Source: Corynebacterium glyciniphilum AJ 3170
Lineage (GTDB): Bacteria; Actinomycetota; Actinomycetes; Mycobacteriales; Mycobacteriaceae
NCBI RefSeq assembly: GCF_000626675.1
Contig: NZ_CP006842.1
Span: 2,418,001-2,482,000, forward strand
Direction of reading: 5' to 3'
Length of the DNA: 64,000 nucleotides
Each line of letters begins with the position of its first letter. The stretch's first letter is position 1. Both the position numbers and the translations under genes were made by a program. Under the pieces are notes generated by a model. That model had not been told where the DNA came from and did not search any database. It saw only the letters and a list, made by a program, of their open reading frames with translations. Positions 51,884-62,717 of the stretch are shown piece after piece.

Positions 51884-51910
51884 CACCCAGATTGTTGAAC
51901 AATCTGGGTG
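51884..51910 (-). terminator. hairpin between proB and proA, possible terminator or attenuator
   Basis: Perfect stem of 13 base pairs, CACCCAGATTGTT and AACAATCTGGGTG, with a one-base centre, followed on the minus strand by ATTTTC. It lies 11 bases after the proB stop and 34 bases before proA. A partial terminator would reduce proA relative to proB. A DNA-binding palindrome is the other option. Confidence 0.6.
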
Positions 51911-51921
51911 AGGGGCTGATA

Positions 51922-53229
51922 TCAGCTGGTCGCGCCGTACACCCGGGACTGCCGGTTCGAGTACGTCGCCATGTAGTCAGCGTGAATCACCGGACGCTGG
52001 GCGAAGTCCGGGAGGTCCGTCGTGGACTTGCCGACCATCCCTTCCAGAGTGGCCGAATCGTAGTTGACCTCACCACGACCGATCAGTTCACCGTCCGGGC
52101 CCACGATGTCGAGCACCTCACCCGAGGTGAAGGCACCATCCACCTGCACCAGCCCGACAGCGAGCAGGGAGTTGTGGCGTTCCATCGCAGCGGCCGCCCC
52201 CGCATCCAGGTGCAGGGTGCCCGCGGAATCCGCGGCATAGAGGACCCAGAACTTCCAGGCGGACAGACGGTCCTCCCGCGGCCAGAAACAGGTGCCGACC
52301 ATTGCCTGGTCCAAAGCTGCACCGATGTTCTCCGTGGAGGTCAGCAGCACCGGAATCCCCGCACGGGAGGCCAGACGGGCCGCAGATACCTTTGCTGCCA
52401 TGCCTCCGGTACCCAGGCGCCCCCCGTCGCCGGCGACGACACCACGCAGATCTTTGCTGCTCTTCACTTCTGCAATGAACCGGGCGTCCGGCTCGGCCGG
52501 GTTGCGGTCGTAGAGACCAGCCACGTCCGACAGCAGGACGAGCGCATCCGCGTACGTCAGATGGGACACCAGAGAGGCCAGCCGGTCATTGTCACCGAAG
52601 CGCATCTCGGACGTCGCCACCGTGTCGTTCTCGTTGACGATCGGCACGGCGCGCAACTGCCGCAGACGGTCGATCGTGCGCTGGGCGTTACGGGCACGGT
52701 CACGCCGGGCAGCGTCCGACGCGGTCAACAGCACCTGACCGATCGAGCGACCGTAACGTGCGAAGCTGCGCGCCCACTCCTGGGCCAGCAGCACCTGCCC
52801 GGCCGCGGCAGCAGCCTGCTTGGTAGCCAGGTCCGTCGGCTTCTGTGCCAGACCCAACGGGCCCATTCCACAGGCCACAGCGCCGGAGGACACCACGATC
52901 ACATCGGTGTCTCGGTCCATCCTGGCCTCGAGCGCGTCGGCGATGACGTCGATCCGGTCGGGACTGACCAGCCCTGTCTCATCGGTCAGGCTGGACGAAC
53001 CGATCTTGACCACGACACGCTTGGCGTTACGGATCGTCTGCCGAACATCGGAGCGGTGGCCGTACGCAGGGGAATCCTCACCGACCTCAGGATCTGGGAA
53101 TTCCTTGGAGGTGGCGGGAATGACGGGGCCGGGCTGATGCACAGCGTCCGTCCCGAACTCCAGGGACGCCGGGTACTCGAATACCGTCGGCTCATCGGAC
53201 ATGTCGGAGGCATCAGTGGTGTCAGACAT
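51922..53229 (-). CDS. proB: glutamate 5-kinase
   Basis: Protein of 435 residues. The amino-acid kinase domain begins at about residue 66 with [19 protein letters not shown], then [33 protein letters not shown] and [19 protein letters not shown]. The PUA domain makes up the C-terminal quarter. It phosphorylates glutamate in proline synthesis and is normally feedback-inhibited by proline. The first 65 residues are an acidic extension not seen in usual ProB; a GTG start about 30 codons in is an alternative. A GAGGGG site precedes the ATG at 53229. Confidence 0.95.
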   Translation of the reverse strand: MSDTTDASDMSDEPTVFEYPASLEFGTDAVHQPGPVIPATSKEFPDPEVGEDSPAYGHRSDVRQTIRNAKRVVVKIGSSSLTDETGLVSPDRIDVIADALEARMDRDTDVIVVSSGAVACGMGPLGLAQKPTDLATKQAAAAAGQVLLAQEWARSFARYGRSIGQVLLTASDAARRDRARNAQRTIDRLRQLRAVPIVNENDTVATSEMRFGDNDRLASLVSHLTYADALVLLSDVAGLYDRNPAEPDARFIAEVKSSKDLRGVVAGDGGRLGTGGMAAKVSAARLASRAGIPVLLTSTENIGAALDQAMVGTCFWPREDRLSAWKFWVLYAADSAGTLHLDAGAAAAMERHNSLLAVGLVQVDGAFTSGEVLDIVGPDGELIGRGEVNYDSATLEGMVGKSTTDLPDFAQRPVIHADYMATYSNRQSRVYGATS

Positions 53230-53369
53230 GCCCCTCATTATGTCCCAGCCGCACCGGTCCTCGCCACGAGACGCCCGACTGGCCGGTCAACCGACCACGT
53301 TGCAGAGAAGTATCCAGGATCGTCCCGTGTGAGCCACCCCCATGCCGCTCCCCCGAATGCGGGGGCCGG

Positions 53370-54902
<1,533 letters not shown>

Positions 54903-55000
54903 TCAGGCGGTTAAAAGGGGTGGTTGAAGAATCCCGCCGATCCTATCACCTGGGACAGACAGCGGTCGCAGTGCCGCAGGTCAGAGTGGCCGGACGGGCA

Positions 55001-55036
55001 CGAGAAAGCCCCGGGACGTCCATGACATCCCGGGGC
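55001..55036 (-). terminator. Rho-independent terminator after rpmA
   Basis: Stem GCCCCGGGA (55008-55016) and TCCCGGGGC (55028-55036) with an 11-base loop, followed on the minus strand by TTTCTCG. It lies 33 bases after the L27 stop, separating the rplU-rpmA transcript from obg. Confidence 0.75.
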
Positions 55037-55068
55037 CGGCCTCAGAAGAACGCTGAGGACGTCGAGTA

Positions 55069-55335
55069 CTAGGCCTCGACGGTCTCGTTCTCGACGATGT
55101 TCACCAGTCGACGGTTACGGCGGGTGCTGAACTGCACGGCGCCGCCCTTGAGGGCGAACAGGGTGTCGTCGCCGCCGCGTCCGACGTTCTCACCGGGGTG
55201 GAACGAGGTACCGCGCTGACGGATCAGGATCTCGCCGGCCTTGACCTGCTGACCACCGAAACGCTTGACACCGAGACGCTTGGACTCGGAATCGCGACCG
55301 TTGCTGGAGCTGGAAGCACCCTTCTTGTGTGCCAT
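55069..55335 (-). CDS. rpmA: 50S ribosomal protein L27
   Basis: Protein of 88 residues: [21 protein letters not shown] at the start, then [22 protein letters not shown] and [16 protein letters not shown]. The N-terminus reaches the peptidyl transferase centre. It follows rplU by 59 bases as in most bacteria. A GGAGGG site precedes the ATG. Confidence 0.98.
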   Translation of the reverse strand: MAHKKGASSSSNGRDSESKRLGVKRFGGQQVKAGEILIRQRGTSFHPGENVGRGGDDTLFALKGGAVQFSTRRNRRLVNIVENETVEA

Positions 55336-55394
55336 GGTCTTTTCCCTCCTCGGAAAAGGTGGTACCGCTGCGCGGGACGCAGCGATCGCTGGGT

Positions 55395-55697
55395 TTACTT
55401 GATGCCGGTGACCTTAAGGACGGTCAGCTGCTGGCGGTGACCGTAACGACGCTTGTAACCGGTCTTGTTCCGGTAGTGCATGCCGTTGATCTTCTTACCC
55501 TTGGTCTGGTCGACGATCTCGGCTGCAACGGACTTGTCGGCGAGCTTGTCACCGGAAGTGACGTCAGCGCCATCGACGAGGAGAACCGGGGTGAGAGCCA
55601 CGGACGAACCCGGCTCTCCCTCGATCTTCTCGACCTTGACGAGGTCACCTTCGGCAACCTTGTACTGCTTTCCGCCGGTCTTGACGATCGCGTACAT
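55395..55697 (-). CDS. rplU: 50S ribosomal protein L21
   Basis: Protein of 100 residues from the ATG at 55697 ([18 protein letters not shown]). The middle [31 protein letters not shown] is the conserved RNA-binding part. It binds 23S rRNA near L20. The 294 bases up to rne contain no other gene and probably hold the rplU promoter and leader. Confidence 0.98.
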   Translation of the reverse strand: MYAIVKTGGKQYKVAEGDLVKVEKIEGEPGSSVALTPVLLVDGADVTSGDKLADKSVAAEIVDQTKGKKINGMHYRNKTGYKRRYGHRQQLTVLKVTGIK

Positions 55698-55991
55698 GGA
55701 AGGGCTACCCCTTTGTTTCTCTACTCGGCTCAGGCCGCCCCTCCACCGTCTGCCCCGGCGAAATGCGGGGCACGGCCTGAAAAGGCAATCTGACTGGACT
55801 TCATTGCTTATTTCACTGCGTTCGACGTCGACGACCCTGCGCCGGACATGCGGCGCGACCGTGGTTTCAGACAGAGACCAACGGTCACGATCGACCAACG
55901 GACGAACAGCGACGTTGCAAGGCTACCTTCCCACCCCAGGAAAACAAAATCTCCACAGCTTCTCCCGGGGCGGGAACGACACGCCGGTGAT

Positions 55992-58900
55992 TTACCGTGC
56001 GCTGCGGACGACCCGTCGCCGTCCGCGACGATCGGACCGTACCTGCGGCACCGGTGCGGTCTCGGCCTGATCAGCACCGTCGGTCACCGCCTCGCCTTGC
56101 CGGGGTTCGTCCTGCCGCCGCGGGGCTTGCTTCCCGAGGCCGTAGTCCTCGGGTCGTGGTTCACGGTCCGACCGGGAGTTTCCACGGACCCGGCGCCGAC
56201 GACGGGGCGAACGCTCGAATTCAGCCTTCGCCGTCGCAAAGTCTGCAGCTGGTGACTCGGCGGCATCCGGAGCTTCCCGTGCCTCCGACACGTCAGGCTG
56301 CTGTGCCTGCTCCGCCATCTCCGGTCGCTCGGCCGCAGGTGTGACGCGTCGGACGACCCGGCGCCCACGACGGTCCTTGCGCCTGGTGGTCTCCGCCTCG
56401 ACATCGGAGCTGACCTCAGGCGTCGTCTGCCCTGTCGGCCGTGCCCCCGTCGTCTCAGCGGGTTCCTGCTGGACGATGTCGCGAAGCAACGCCTCGGTCG
56501 CGTCGTCGGTGCCGGCAGCATCGCCTGCGCCATCGATCTCGTCCGCGACATAGTCGGCGCCCGTCGGTTCGTCAGGATCTTCCTCACCGGCGCGGCTCAG
56601 CGCATGGGCGACAATGTCATGGACATCATCCGAACGGTGTCCCGTGTGGTCCTGTGCCGCGGCATGGACCGTCGTGGCCACCGTGGCCGTGGACTGCACG
56701 TCCTCCTGCGCAGGTGCCGGCGCATCCTCGATCGCGCTGTCTTCGTAGCGCTTACGGATCTCCTGCTCATGTCGGGCCTGTTTAAGTCCCTCACGTCCTC
56801 CGTGATCGCGACGCTCCGGTTGATCGTCGGCGTCATCATGCTGCACCGGATCATCGTGGAGGATGATGCCACGTCCCTGGCACGCTTCACACTCGGTGGA
56901 ATAGGTCTCCACCAGCCCGGCGCCAAGCCGCTTCCGCGTCATCTGCACCAGTCCGAGGCTCGTCACCTCCGACACCTTGTGACGGGTCCGGTCGGCGGCG
57001 AGGAACTCCGTCAGCCGGCGGAGCAGCAGGTCACGGTTCTCCTCCAGAACCATGTCCACGAAATCGACGACAATCATTCCGCCGATGTCGCGCAGCCGCA
57101 TCTGCCGGACGATCTCCTCGGCAGCTTCGAGGTTGTTCTTGGTGACGGTCTCCTCCAGGTTGCCGCCGGAACCCACGAAGCTTCCTGTGTTGACGTCAAT
57201 GACCGTCATCGCCTCGGTCTTGTCGATGATCAGGTACCCGCCGGAGGGCAGCCAGATCTTCCGGCTCAGCGCGTTGGCGAGCTGGGCGTCGAGCTCATAG
57301 GCGGCGAAGACGTCATCGCCATCGTGCTCCTCCGGACTCCACTTGACCACGCGGTTCTCGAGATCAGGCGCCATGCGGTGCACGTAGTCACGGACCCGCT
57401 GCCACGACCTGCGGCCGTCGACGACCAGCTCGTTGAAGTCCTCGTTGAACATGTCCCGGACGACCTTCACAAGAAGGTTCGGTTCCTCGTACATGGTCAC
57501 CGGGGTCGCGCCCTTCCGGGCGCGTTCCGTGTTCTCTTTCTCGGTGATATCGAGCCAGCGGCGGTGGAGCCGATCGACGTCCTCGGCGATCTTATCCTCG
57601 CTGACGCCTTCGGCGGCGGTACGGATGATCGTGCCGCCGTCTTCGGGGACCACGCGCTGCAGGATCGACTTCAGCCGCTTACGCTCCGCCTCCGGCAGCT
57701 TCCGGGAAATTCCCTGGGTCCGGCCACCGGGAACGTAGACCAGGTACCGCCCCGCGAAGCTCACGCGGTTGGTCAACCGTGCACCCTTGTGCCCCAGGGG
57801 TTCCTTGATGACCTGGACAAGAACCTGGTCGCCCTGTTTGAGCGCCGATTCGATCCGGCGGGAACGTCCCCGCACATGCTCGGAGCGCCAGTCGACCTCG
57901 CTGGCGTACAGCACGGCATTACGTCCGGTCCCGATGTCGATGAACGCGGCTTCCATGCTGGCCAGCACATTCTGGACGCGACCGAGGTAGATATTGCCGA
58001 TGGTGGACTGCTGGTCGTCGCTGGTCACGAAATGCTCGACGAGCAGACCGTCCTCGACGACACCGACCTGGGTGGTCCACCCGTCGCCGTCTTGCCGCCG
58101 CGCATCACGCACGACCATGGAGCGGAAGATGTTCTCGCGGCGGGCGATGAACTCGGCACGCGTGACTGCCCGGTGCTTCTCGTTTCCCTGCTCCTGACGC
58201 CACCGGCGCTTGGACTCCAAGCGGGTGGACCCCTTGAGCTTCACCGGTTCATCGACGACGGGCGTCTGTTCTTCCGCAGTCTTGTTAGGTTCGTTCGGCA
58301 CCTGTTCCTCGCTGTGAGAATGTGGCGCGTCATTGACCGCGGTTTGACCGCCGTCATTCTGGTCACCCTGGTCACCCTGGTCACCGCGTCCACGGCCACG
58401 GCCTCTGCTCCCGCGACGACGGCGCGAGGACGCTGTGCCGTCTCCGTTGGTCTCGCTGTTGTCCTCCCCGGAAGCTTCACCCTGGTCACCCTCGGTTGAA
58501 TGTGACGTGACAGCTGCATCCCGCTGGCGTTCCCGGCGAAGTTCCTCCGCACCTGCCGCGGCACTCCGGGATCCCACGCGGCGGACGACGCGACGCCGCA
58601 CCACTGGACGGGGTGTCTCAACCACCGGCTCTTGCTCGGGTTCCGGCTGCGGTTGCTGGACCTCCGGCTCCTGGTCCTTCGGTGTCTGCTTCTTCGGCGC
58701 CGGCTCCTGCACCGCGTTCTCCGCCGGGGTCTCCTGGGCGGCCGGACGGCTCACCCGCCGACGGCGGCGGCGACGGGACGCCGACCCCGCACTCTTCTCC
58801 TGCGGCGTCTCGACCGACTCAGACGGCTCAACCGGCTCGGACGACTCGACGGTCTCCGCCACCGGTGTGGCGGTGGCTGACTGCCGTGTCGGCTCCGCCT

Positions 58901-59387
58901 CGGGCTCGACAGGCTCCACAGGAGAAACCGGAGCCGCGGCCTTGCGGGTGACCTTGCCGGAGCGCCCTCCACGACGACGCGTCGGGGCCGACTGCTGTGC
59001 AGCCTCGGACTCATTGACGGTCTCGGGCTCACTGACTGCCTGGGGTTCAGCCTCGGGCTCCGGCTCGGCAGGCGTCGTCGCTGTCCCGGTCGCCTTCTTC
59101 GTGGCCGTCTTCGTGGCCGTCTTCCTCGGGGCTCGCTTCTTCGCGGGAGCCTTCTTCGCCGGCTTCCCGGCCGCGACGATCTCGCCGAGCACACGCTCCA
59201 CCTCCGCCTTCGGCAGGGTGGAGGCTGCGCGCTTGTTCTCCACACCGTGCTCCCCCAACACGATGATCATCTGTGCGCTGGGAATCTCCAACGCCTTTGC
59301 GAGCGCATGGACCCGGACCTTCTCCCCCAGCTCATCACTCTTCACTCCTGCCGCTGCTGCGGCAAGTTCCTGGCTGGTATTCGCCAT
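55992..59387 (-). CDS. rne: ribonuclease E/G family protein with IF2-type N-terminal module
   Basis: Protein of 1131 residues from the ATG at 59387 with GGAGGAG upstream. Residues 23-50 (EKVRVHALAKALEIPSAQMI) form an IF2_N-like module, followed by a long Pro/Glu/Arg-rich disordered region to about 400. The catalytic core includes the S1-like domain (IGNIYLGRVQNVLASMEAAF), the two active-site aspartates in VIDVNTGSF (about 732) and IVVDFVDMVL (about 772), and the zinc-link ECEACQGRG (about 834). The C-terminus is again disordered and charged. It cleaves single-stranded RNA in mRNA decay and rRNA processing. The disordered arms probably recruit partners, since no membrane helix is seen. Confidence 0.93.
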   Translation of the reverse strand: MANTSQELAAAAAGVKSDELGEKVRVHALAKALEIPSAQMIIVLGEHGVENKRAASTLPKAEVERVLGEIVAAGKPAKKAPAKKRAPRKTATKTATKKATGTATTPAEPEPEAEPQAVSEPETVNESEAAQQSAPTRRRGGRSGKVTRKAAAPVSPVEPVEPEAEPTRQSATATPVAETVESSEPVEPSESVETPQEKSAGSASRRRRRRRVSRPAAQETPAENAVQEPAPKKQTPKDQEPEVQQPQPEPEQEPVVETPRPVVRRRVVRRVGSRSAAAGAEELRRERQRDAAVTSHSTEGDQGEASGEDNSETNGDGTASSRRRRGSRGRGRGRGDQGDQGDQNDGGQTAVNDAPHSHSEEQVPNEPNKTAEEQTPVVDEPVKLKGSTRLESKRRWRQEQGNEKHRAVTRAEFIARRENIFRSMVVRDARRQDGDGWTTQVGVVEDGLLVEHFVTSDDQQSTIGNIYLGRVQNVLASMEAAFIDIGTGRNAVLYASEVDWRSEHVRGRSRRIESALKQGDQVLVQVIKEPLGHKGARLTNRVSFAGRYLVYVPGGRTQGISRKLPEAERKRLKSILQRVVPEDGGTIIRTAAEGVSEDKIAEDVDRLHRRWLDITEKENTERARKGATPVTMYEEPNLLVKVVRDMFNEDFNELVVDGRRSWQRVRDYVHRMAPDLENRVVKWSPEEHDGDDVFAAYELDAQLANALSRKIWLPSGGYLIIDKTEAMTVIDVNTGSFVGSGGNLEETVTKNNLEAAEEIVRQMRLRDIGGMIVVDFVDMVLEENRDLLLRRLTEFLAADRTRHKVSEVTSLGLVQMTRKRLGAGLVETYSTECEACQGRGIILHDDPVQHDDADDQPERRDHGGREGLKQARHEQEIRKRYEDSAIEDAPAPAQEDVQSTATVATTVHAAAQDHTGHRSDDVHDIVAHALSRAGEEDPDEPTGADYVADEIDGAGDAAGTDDATEALLRDIVQQEPAETTGARPTGQTTPEVSSDVEAETTRRKDRRGRRVVRRVTPAAERPEMAEQAQQPDVSEAREAPDAAESPAADFATAKAEFERSPRRRRRVRGNSRSDREPRPEDYGLGKQAPRRQDEPRQGEAVTDGADQAETAPVPQVRSDRRGRRRVVRSAR

Positions 59388-59834
59388 ACTGTCTCCTCCA
59401 TGGTGCCACGGGCAGGATGCGGATGTGATCGCCCCTCTCACGGACGCATCGCCGACACAGTGACAGATCTCCCGGAGGACAACGGGCGCTGTGATCGATC
59501 CGATCAGGTCGCAGCCACACAATGTCCGCAGTGTTTACTCTGTCCACCATGACCCGGCGCTACTCTCGCCGTGGCATAGATATTCGATGTTGTGTGCACA
59601 AGTTGTGCCTTAAAAACTTTCGGACATTCGGAGCACACCGCGACGAACCAGCGATACTGACGCTGCCAAAGGCGGTGAGAAGCAGTGAGACATCGTCTTC
59701 CGTCTCACATCGTTCGTCACACGCTCTCCGCCTCATGCGGGTGCTGCACGTGTCCCCCCTCATTGTTGCACACTGCGCCGCCGACGCCGTCCCCGCCACG
59801 CCTCACCCGACCGGAGCCGACTACGGTGGCTTAT
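59388..59834. other. 447-base intergenic region upstream of rne
   Basis: No gene is supported here. The stretch contains an AT-rich part (59570-59625) with the perfect palindrome GCACAA-G-TTGTGC (59596-59608) and TTAAAAACTTT. It probably contains the divergent promoters for rne and the plus-strand gene at 59835, and a long rne leader of the kind used for RNase E self-regulation. No reliable -10/-35 pair could be fixed. Confidence 0.45.
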
Positions 59835-60632
59835 ATGAGCGACAGCGTCCGCACTCTTCAGGAAATACACGCGTCCTTCTCACCTGCACTTCCGGGACGG
59901 ATCATCGCGGCGGTTCTGCTCTCCGTTTTCTTCGGTGCCACGGTCTCCCCTTTGGCTGGGCCGTGGATCCTCTTTATCCTTGCCCCGGTACTGCTCGTCG
60001 GAATGTTCTACGTGAGCATCTCACTACGCGCCACGGGGCTGCGTGCCAACAACTACGCCCCCATGCGGGCCGACGACGAAACCCCCTCCTCGCTGGGAGG
60101 GACAATGGAGGAACCACGCAGTCCGAACCGGAGACTGCAGGTCTTCACCTATGTCGCCGGTCCGGCGATCTACCTGTTGATCTGGGCCGGCCAGTACATC
60201 AACTCAGCCACGGCACAATGGACGTACGCGGGCATCGTCACCGCCCTCACACTGGTCGCCTTCTGGCGTGCCTTTGTCCTGGAGGGCGCGGTGCCTGACG
60301 GATACCTTCCCCCGTCCCACGTCTTCGCCGCAGAGCCGGACTGGTCTCCCCACGACGACGCCGACGCGGTGGCCGCCGTCCTCCACGCCGTTCAGGCCGT
60401 GCCCGGCGGGCGCCAGGTACGCCGGGACGTTCTCACCGGACTGGCGCGTCCGCTCACGTCCTCACCGCAGGACGCGTCCGGTGTCGATAGGGGGCTGCAG
60501 GCCCTGACCGCACAGGGGCGCAGCGCTGTACTCCGGGAACGGAAGGACGCGACCACCGTTGTGGAATGGGTGACACTGACCACGGACGGACGCGACCATT
60601 ACGAAACCTCCCCGCCGATGGCGGGGAGGTGA
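59835..60632 (+). CDS. membrane protein of unknown function
   Basis: Protein of 265 residues. Four hydrophobic segments lie in the first half: about 23-40, 45-62 (LFILAPVLLVGMFYVSISL), 106-123 and 130-147. The C-terminal half is soluble and charged (HDDADAVAAVLHAVQAVPGGRQVRRDVLTG, VVEWVTLTTDGRDHYE) and resembles a winged-helix-like fold by composition only. It is convergent with ndk, whose terminator stem overlaps its last codons. Not recognised as a known family. Confidence 0.65.
   Translation: MSDSVRTLQEIHASFSPALPGRIIAAVLLSVFFGATVSPLAGPWILFILAPVLLVGMFYVSISLRATGLRANNYAPMRADDETPSSLGGTMEEPRSPNRRLQVFTYVAGPAIYLLIWAGQYINSATAQWTYAGIVTALTLVAFWRAFVLEGAVPDGYLPPSHVFAAEPDWSPHDDADAVAAVLHAVQAVPGGRQVRRDVLTGLARPLTSSPQDASGVDRGLQALTAQGRSAVLRERKDATTVVEWVTLTTDGRDHYETSPPMAGR
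60604..60629 (-). terminator. ndk terminator embedded in the 3' end of the convergent gene
   Basis: Perfect 10-base-pair stem CCTCCCCGCC (60607-60616) and GGCGGGGAGG (60620-60629) with a three-base loop, followed on the minus strand by TTTCG. It lies 20 bases after the ndk stop and forms the last codons of the plus-strand membrane gene. Confidence 0.65.
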
Positions 60633-60649
60633 CGGTATCGCAGAGCGGG

Positions 60650-61060
60650 TCAGAGGTTCGGGAACCAGATGCCGATCTCGCGCTCTGCCGACTCCGGCGA
60701 GTCGGATCCGTGGACGACGTTCTCGCCGACCGAGGTCGCGAAGTCGCCGCGGATCGAACCCGGAGTAGCTTTCGAGACCGGATCGGTGCCGCCGGCGAGC
60801 TGACGCCATGCGTCAATCGCGCGCTCACCTTCGACGATGCCGGCGATCATCGGTGCAGAGGTGACGAAGTCGACCAGGTCACCGAAGAACGGCTTGTCGG
60901 AGTGCTCGGCGTAGTGCTTCTCGGCGGTCTCGCGGTCGGCGACACGCAGGTCCAGGGCAGAGAGGGTCAGGCCCTTACGCTCGATACGGGCGATGATCTC
61001 GCCGACGAGGCCACGGGAGACGCCGTCCGGCTTGATGAGGATGAGAGTGCGTTCAGTCAT
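60650..61060 (-). CDS. ndk: nucleoside diphosphate kinase
   Basis: Protein of 136 residues. It has [42 protein letters not shown], and [23 protein letters not shown] with the phosphorylated histidine in NVVHGSD. It balances nucleoside triphosphate pools using ATP. The gene is separately transcribed between the membrane gene and a YoaK-like gene. Confidence 0.98.
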   Translation of the reverse strand: MTERTLILIKPDGVSRGLVGEIIARIERKGLTLSALDLRVADRETAEKHYAEHSDKPFFGDLVDFVTSAPMIAGIVEGERAIDAWRQLAGGTDPVSKATPGSIRGDFATSVGENVVHGSDSPESAEREIGIWFPNL

Positions 61061-61094
61061 GCGTGTCAGCCTACAGAACCCGGTTGAACGGAAG

Positions 61095-61772
61095 TTAAAG
61101 AGGCAACCCCCGGCGCCGGCGCCGGTCGCGGACCACTTGATTGGTCACCGTCACGACTATCAGGAACCCCGTCAACGGGTAGACGGCCACCAGACCGAGG
61201 TTGAAGAAGACCACGGCACCGACGATCGCGCCGACGGAGAGACACACCGCCATGAGCAACGGGTACACCCAGGCCGACACCCGTCCGCCAAAGAAGGAGT
61301 CCACGAAACGTTGCCCCGCCTTCACCAGCGTGCCGGTCACATAGGTCAGCGCGATACTGACCTCTCCGTCCCGTTCGAAGACCGAGTTCATGGCACCGAT
61401 GCCCACAGACAACAACATCACCGCCAGCGTCTCGGAGCCTGAGGCCAGCGACACCGACGAGGCGAGGAAGACCAGGGACACAGCGACCAGAACCGCTTCC
61501 CGGGCACGGTACCTTCCCCACCGGCGGGTCACGAGCCGATGGACCAGCGCACCGCACATCACCCCGACCATGAACAATACGATGCAGCGGCCCGCCAGCC
61601 ACATCAGTTCACTGTCATCTTCCACGATAGACACCGCCAGTCGGGTGCTGTTCCCTGACATGAACGACAGGAAGACTCCACCGTAGAACATGAATCCGAT
61701 GGAGTCGGCGTACCCGGCGACGGCGGCGAGACACATGGCGAGGGCCCGTTCCCCGCGGCGGTAGGTATTCAT
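61095..61772 (-). CDS. YoaK/DUF1275-family membrane protein
   Basis: Protein of 225 residues from the ATG at 61772 ([13 protein letters not shown]); longer in-frame starts are unsupported. Six hydrophobic segments are visible. The marks [27 protein letters not shown] and [31 protein letters not shown] are those of the DUF1275 family, whose function is unknown. It ends with a basic RRRRR tail. It is upstream of ndk on the same strand and divergent from the acetyltransferase gene. Confidence 0.85.
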   Translation of the reverse strand: MNTYRRGERALAMCLAAVAGYADSIGFMFYGGVFLSFMSGNSTRLAVSIVEDDSELMWLAGRCIVLFMVGVMCGALVHRLVTRRWGRYRAREAVLVAVSLVFLASSVSLASGSETLAVMLLSVGIGAMNSVFERDGEVSIALTYVTGTLVKAGQRFVDSFFGGRVSAWVYPLLMAVCLSVGAIVGAVVFFNLGLVAVYPLTGFLIVVTVTNQVVRDRRRRRGLPL

Positions 61773-61881
61773 CGGTGAAAATCGTACCCGCAGCGCCGGC
61801 ATTTCCCTGATAGGTTTGACCCTGGAATGACATGACCACAGTACGGTGCCATGGCGTGCACACGGGAGAAGGAGAGACATC

Positions 61882-62238
61882 ATGGGTGAACTGACCGATA
61901 GGAACGGCGACGCCGTCACCGTCCGGTTGACGTCGAAGGGGAACGCGTATGCGATCTACCTCGCGGACGACACCCGCGCTGGCGCGGCATATTTCGTCGA
62001 CCACGGGTCAGAGCGCATCTTCCACCACACGATCGTGGGCGACGACTTCGCCGGCCGTGGTCTGGGCAGCATCCTGGTGCGCGAAGCACTGGCGGACACG
62101 AAGTCCCATGACCTCACGGTCGTTCCGTCCTGCCAGTTCGTCGCGTCATGGATCGAGCGCAACGGGTACGACGGCCCGGTCTCCTCCCCCACCCCGGAAA
62201 CCGACGAGTACGTGCTCGAGCACGCTGGCGAATCCTGA
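61882..62238 (+). CDS. GNAT-like N-acetyltransferase (YidJ/YjdJ type)
   Basis: Protein of 118 residues with AAGGAGAG upstream of the ATG. It matches the short GNAT branch: AYAIYLADDTRAGAAYFVDH, FHHTIVGDDFAGRGLGSILV (the acetyl-CoA site), LTVVPSCQFVASWIERN. Target unknown. It is convergent with the DUF4233-type gene and shares a terminator with it. Confidence 0.87.
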   Translation: MGELTDRNGDAVTVRLTSKGNAYAIYLADDTRAGAAYFVDHGSERIFHHTIVGDDFAGRGLGSILVREALADTKSHDLTVVPSCQFVASWIERNGYDGPVSSPTPETDEYVLEHAGES

Positions 62239-62242
62239 CCGT

Positions 62243-62287
62243 GACGGTCACCGACCGGTTTCGGTGAACTCCGGTCGGTTCACCGTC
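62243..62287. terminator. bidirectional hairpin between convergent genes
   Basis: Long imperfect stem: GACGGTCACCGACCGG (62243-62258) and CCGGTCGGTTCACCGTC (62271-62287), with a 12-base loop containing TTTC. The right arm overlaps the end of the DUF4233-type gene. No T-tract is present, so termination strength is uncertain. Confidence 0.5.
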
Positions 62288-62717
62288 AGTCGCGGTCTTC
62301 CGCGACGTAGTAATGCTGGGCGGGGAGCAGACCCTTGTCCATTCTGCTCTTCACATTCGCACGGAGGTGGTAGGTGTACCACCACGCGAGGATAAACAGG
62401 ACCGCTACAAAAAGCATCGTCGGGTGCACGATCACACCCAGCGCAGCGAAGACCTGCAGGCCGATGTTCATCTTGTCCGCCCACGGGCGGAACTGCATGA
62501 ACGACGCCACCACCATCGCCACGCCAAGCACGGCGACGTAGGTCATGTTGAATACGGTGGCGTGTGCCCCGTCGTCGACGACACCGACGACCGCGAGCAC
62601 CAGCAGCACCGTGATCGCCTCCATGAGCATGATGCCGGCCATCATGCCCTTCAACCCCTTGAACGGGTCGACCTGCATCTCATGGGCAGGCCCCAGAGGG
62701 GTGGTGTTGTCACTCAC
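62286..62717 (-). CDS. DUF4233-type membrane protein
   Basis: Protein of 143 residues from a GTG that overlaps the LOG-family stop by four bases. It has the family start DPFKGLKGMMAGIMLMEAITVLLVL and four membrane helices. The C-terminal part is basic. The family is found next to folC in actinobacteria, and the role is unknown. It is the last gene of the folC operon. Confidence 0.85.
   Translation of the reverse strand: MSDNTTPLGPAHEMQVDPFKGLKGMMAGIMLMEAITVLLVLAVVGVVDDGAHATVFNMTYVAVLGVAMVVASFMQFRPWADKMNIGLQVFAALGVIVHPTMLFVAVLFILAWWYTYHLRANVKSRMDKGLLPAQHYYVAEDRD

Noticed and set aside
53352..53366. Terminator after obg
   Set aside because: A GC stem is present, but it lacks a T-tract, so it is mentioned in the obg entry only.
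56604..58499. 631-codon plus-strand frame opposite rne
   Set aside because: Mirror of the RNase E catalytic core; no recognisable protein.
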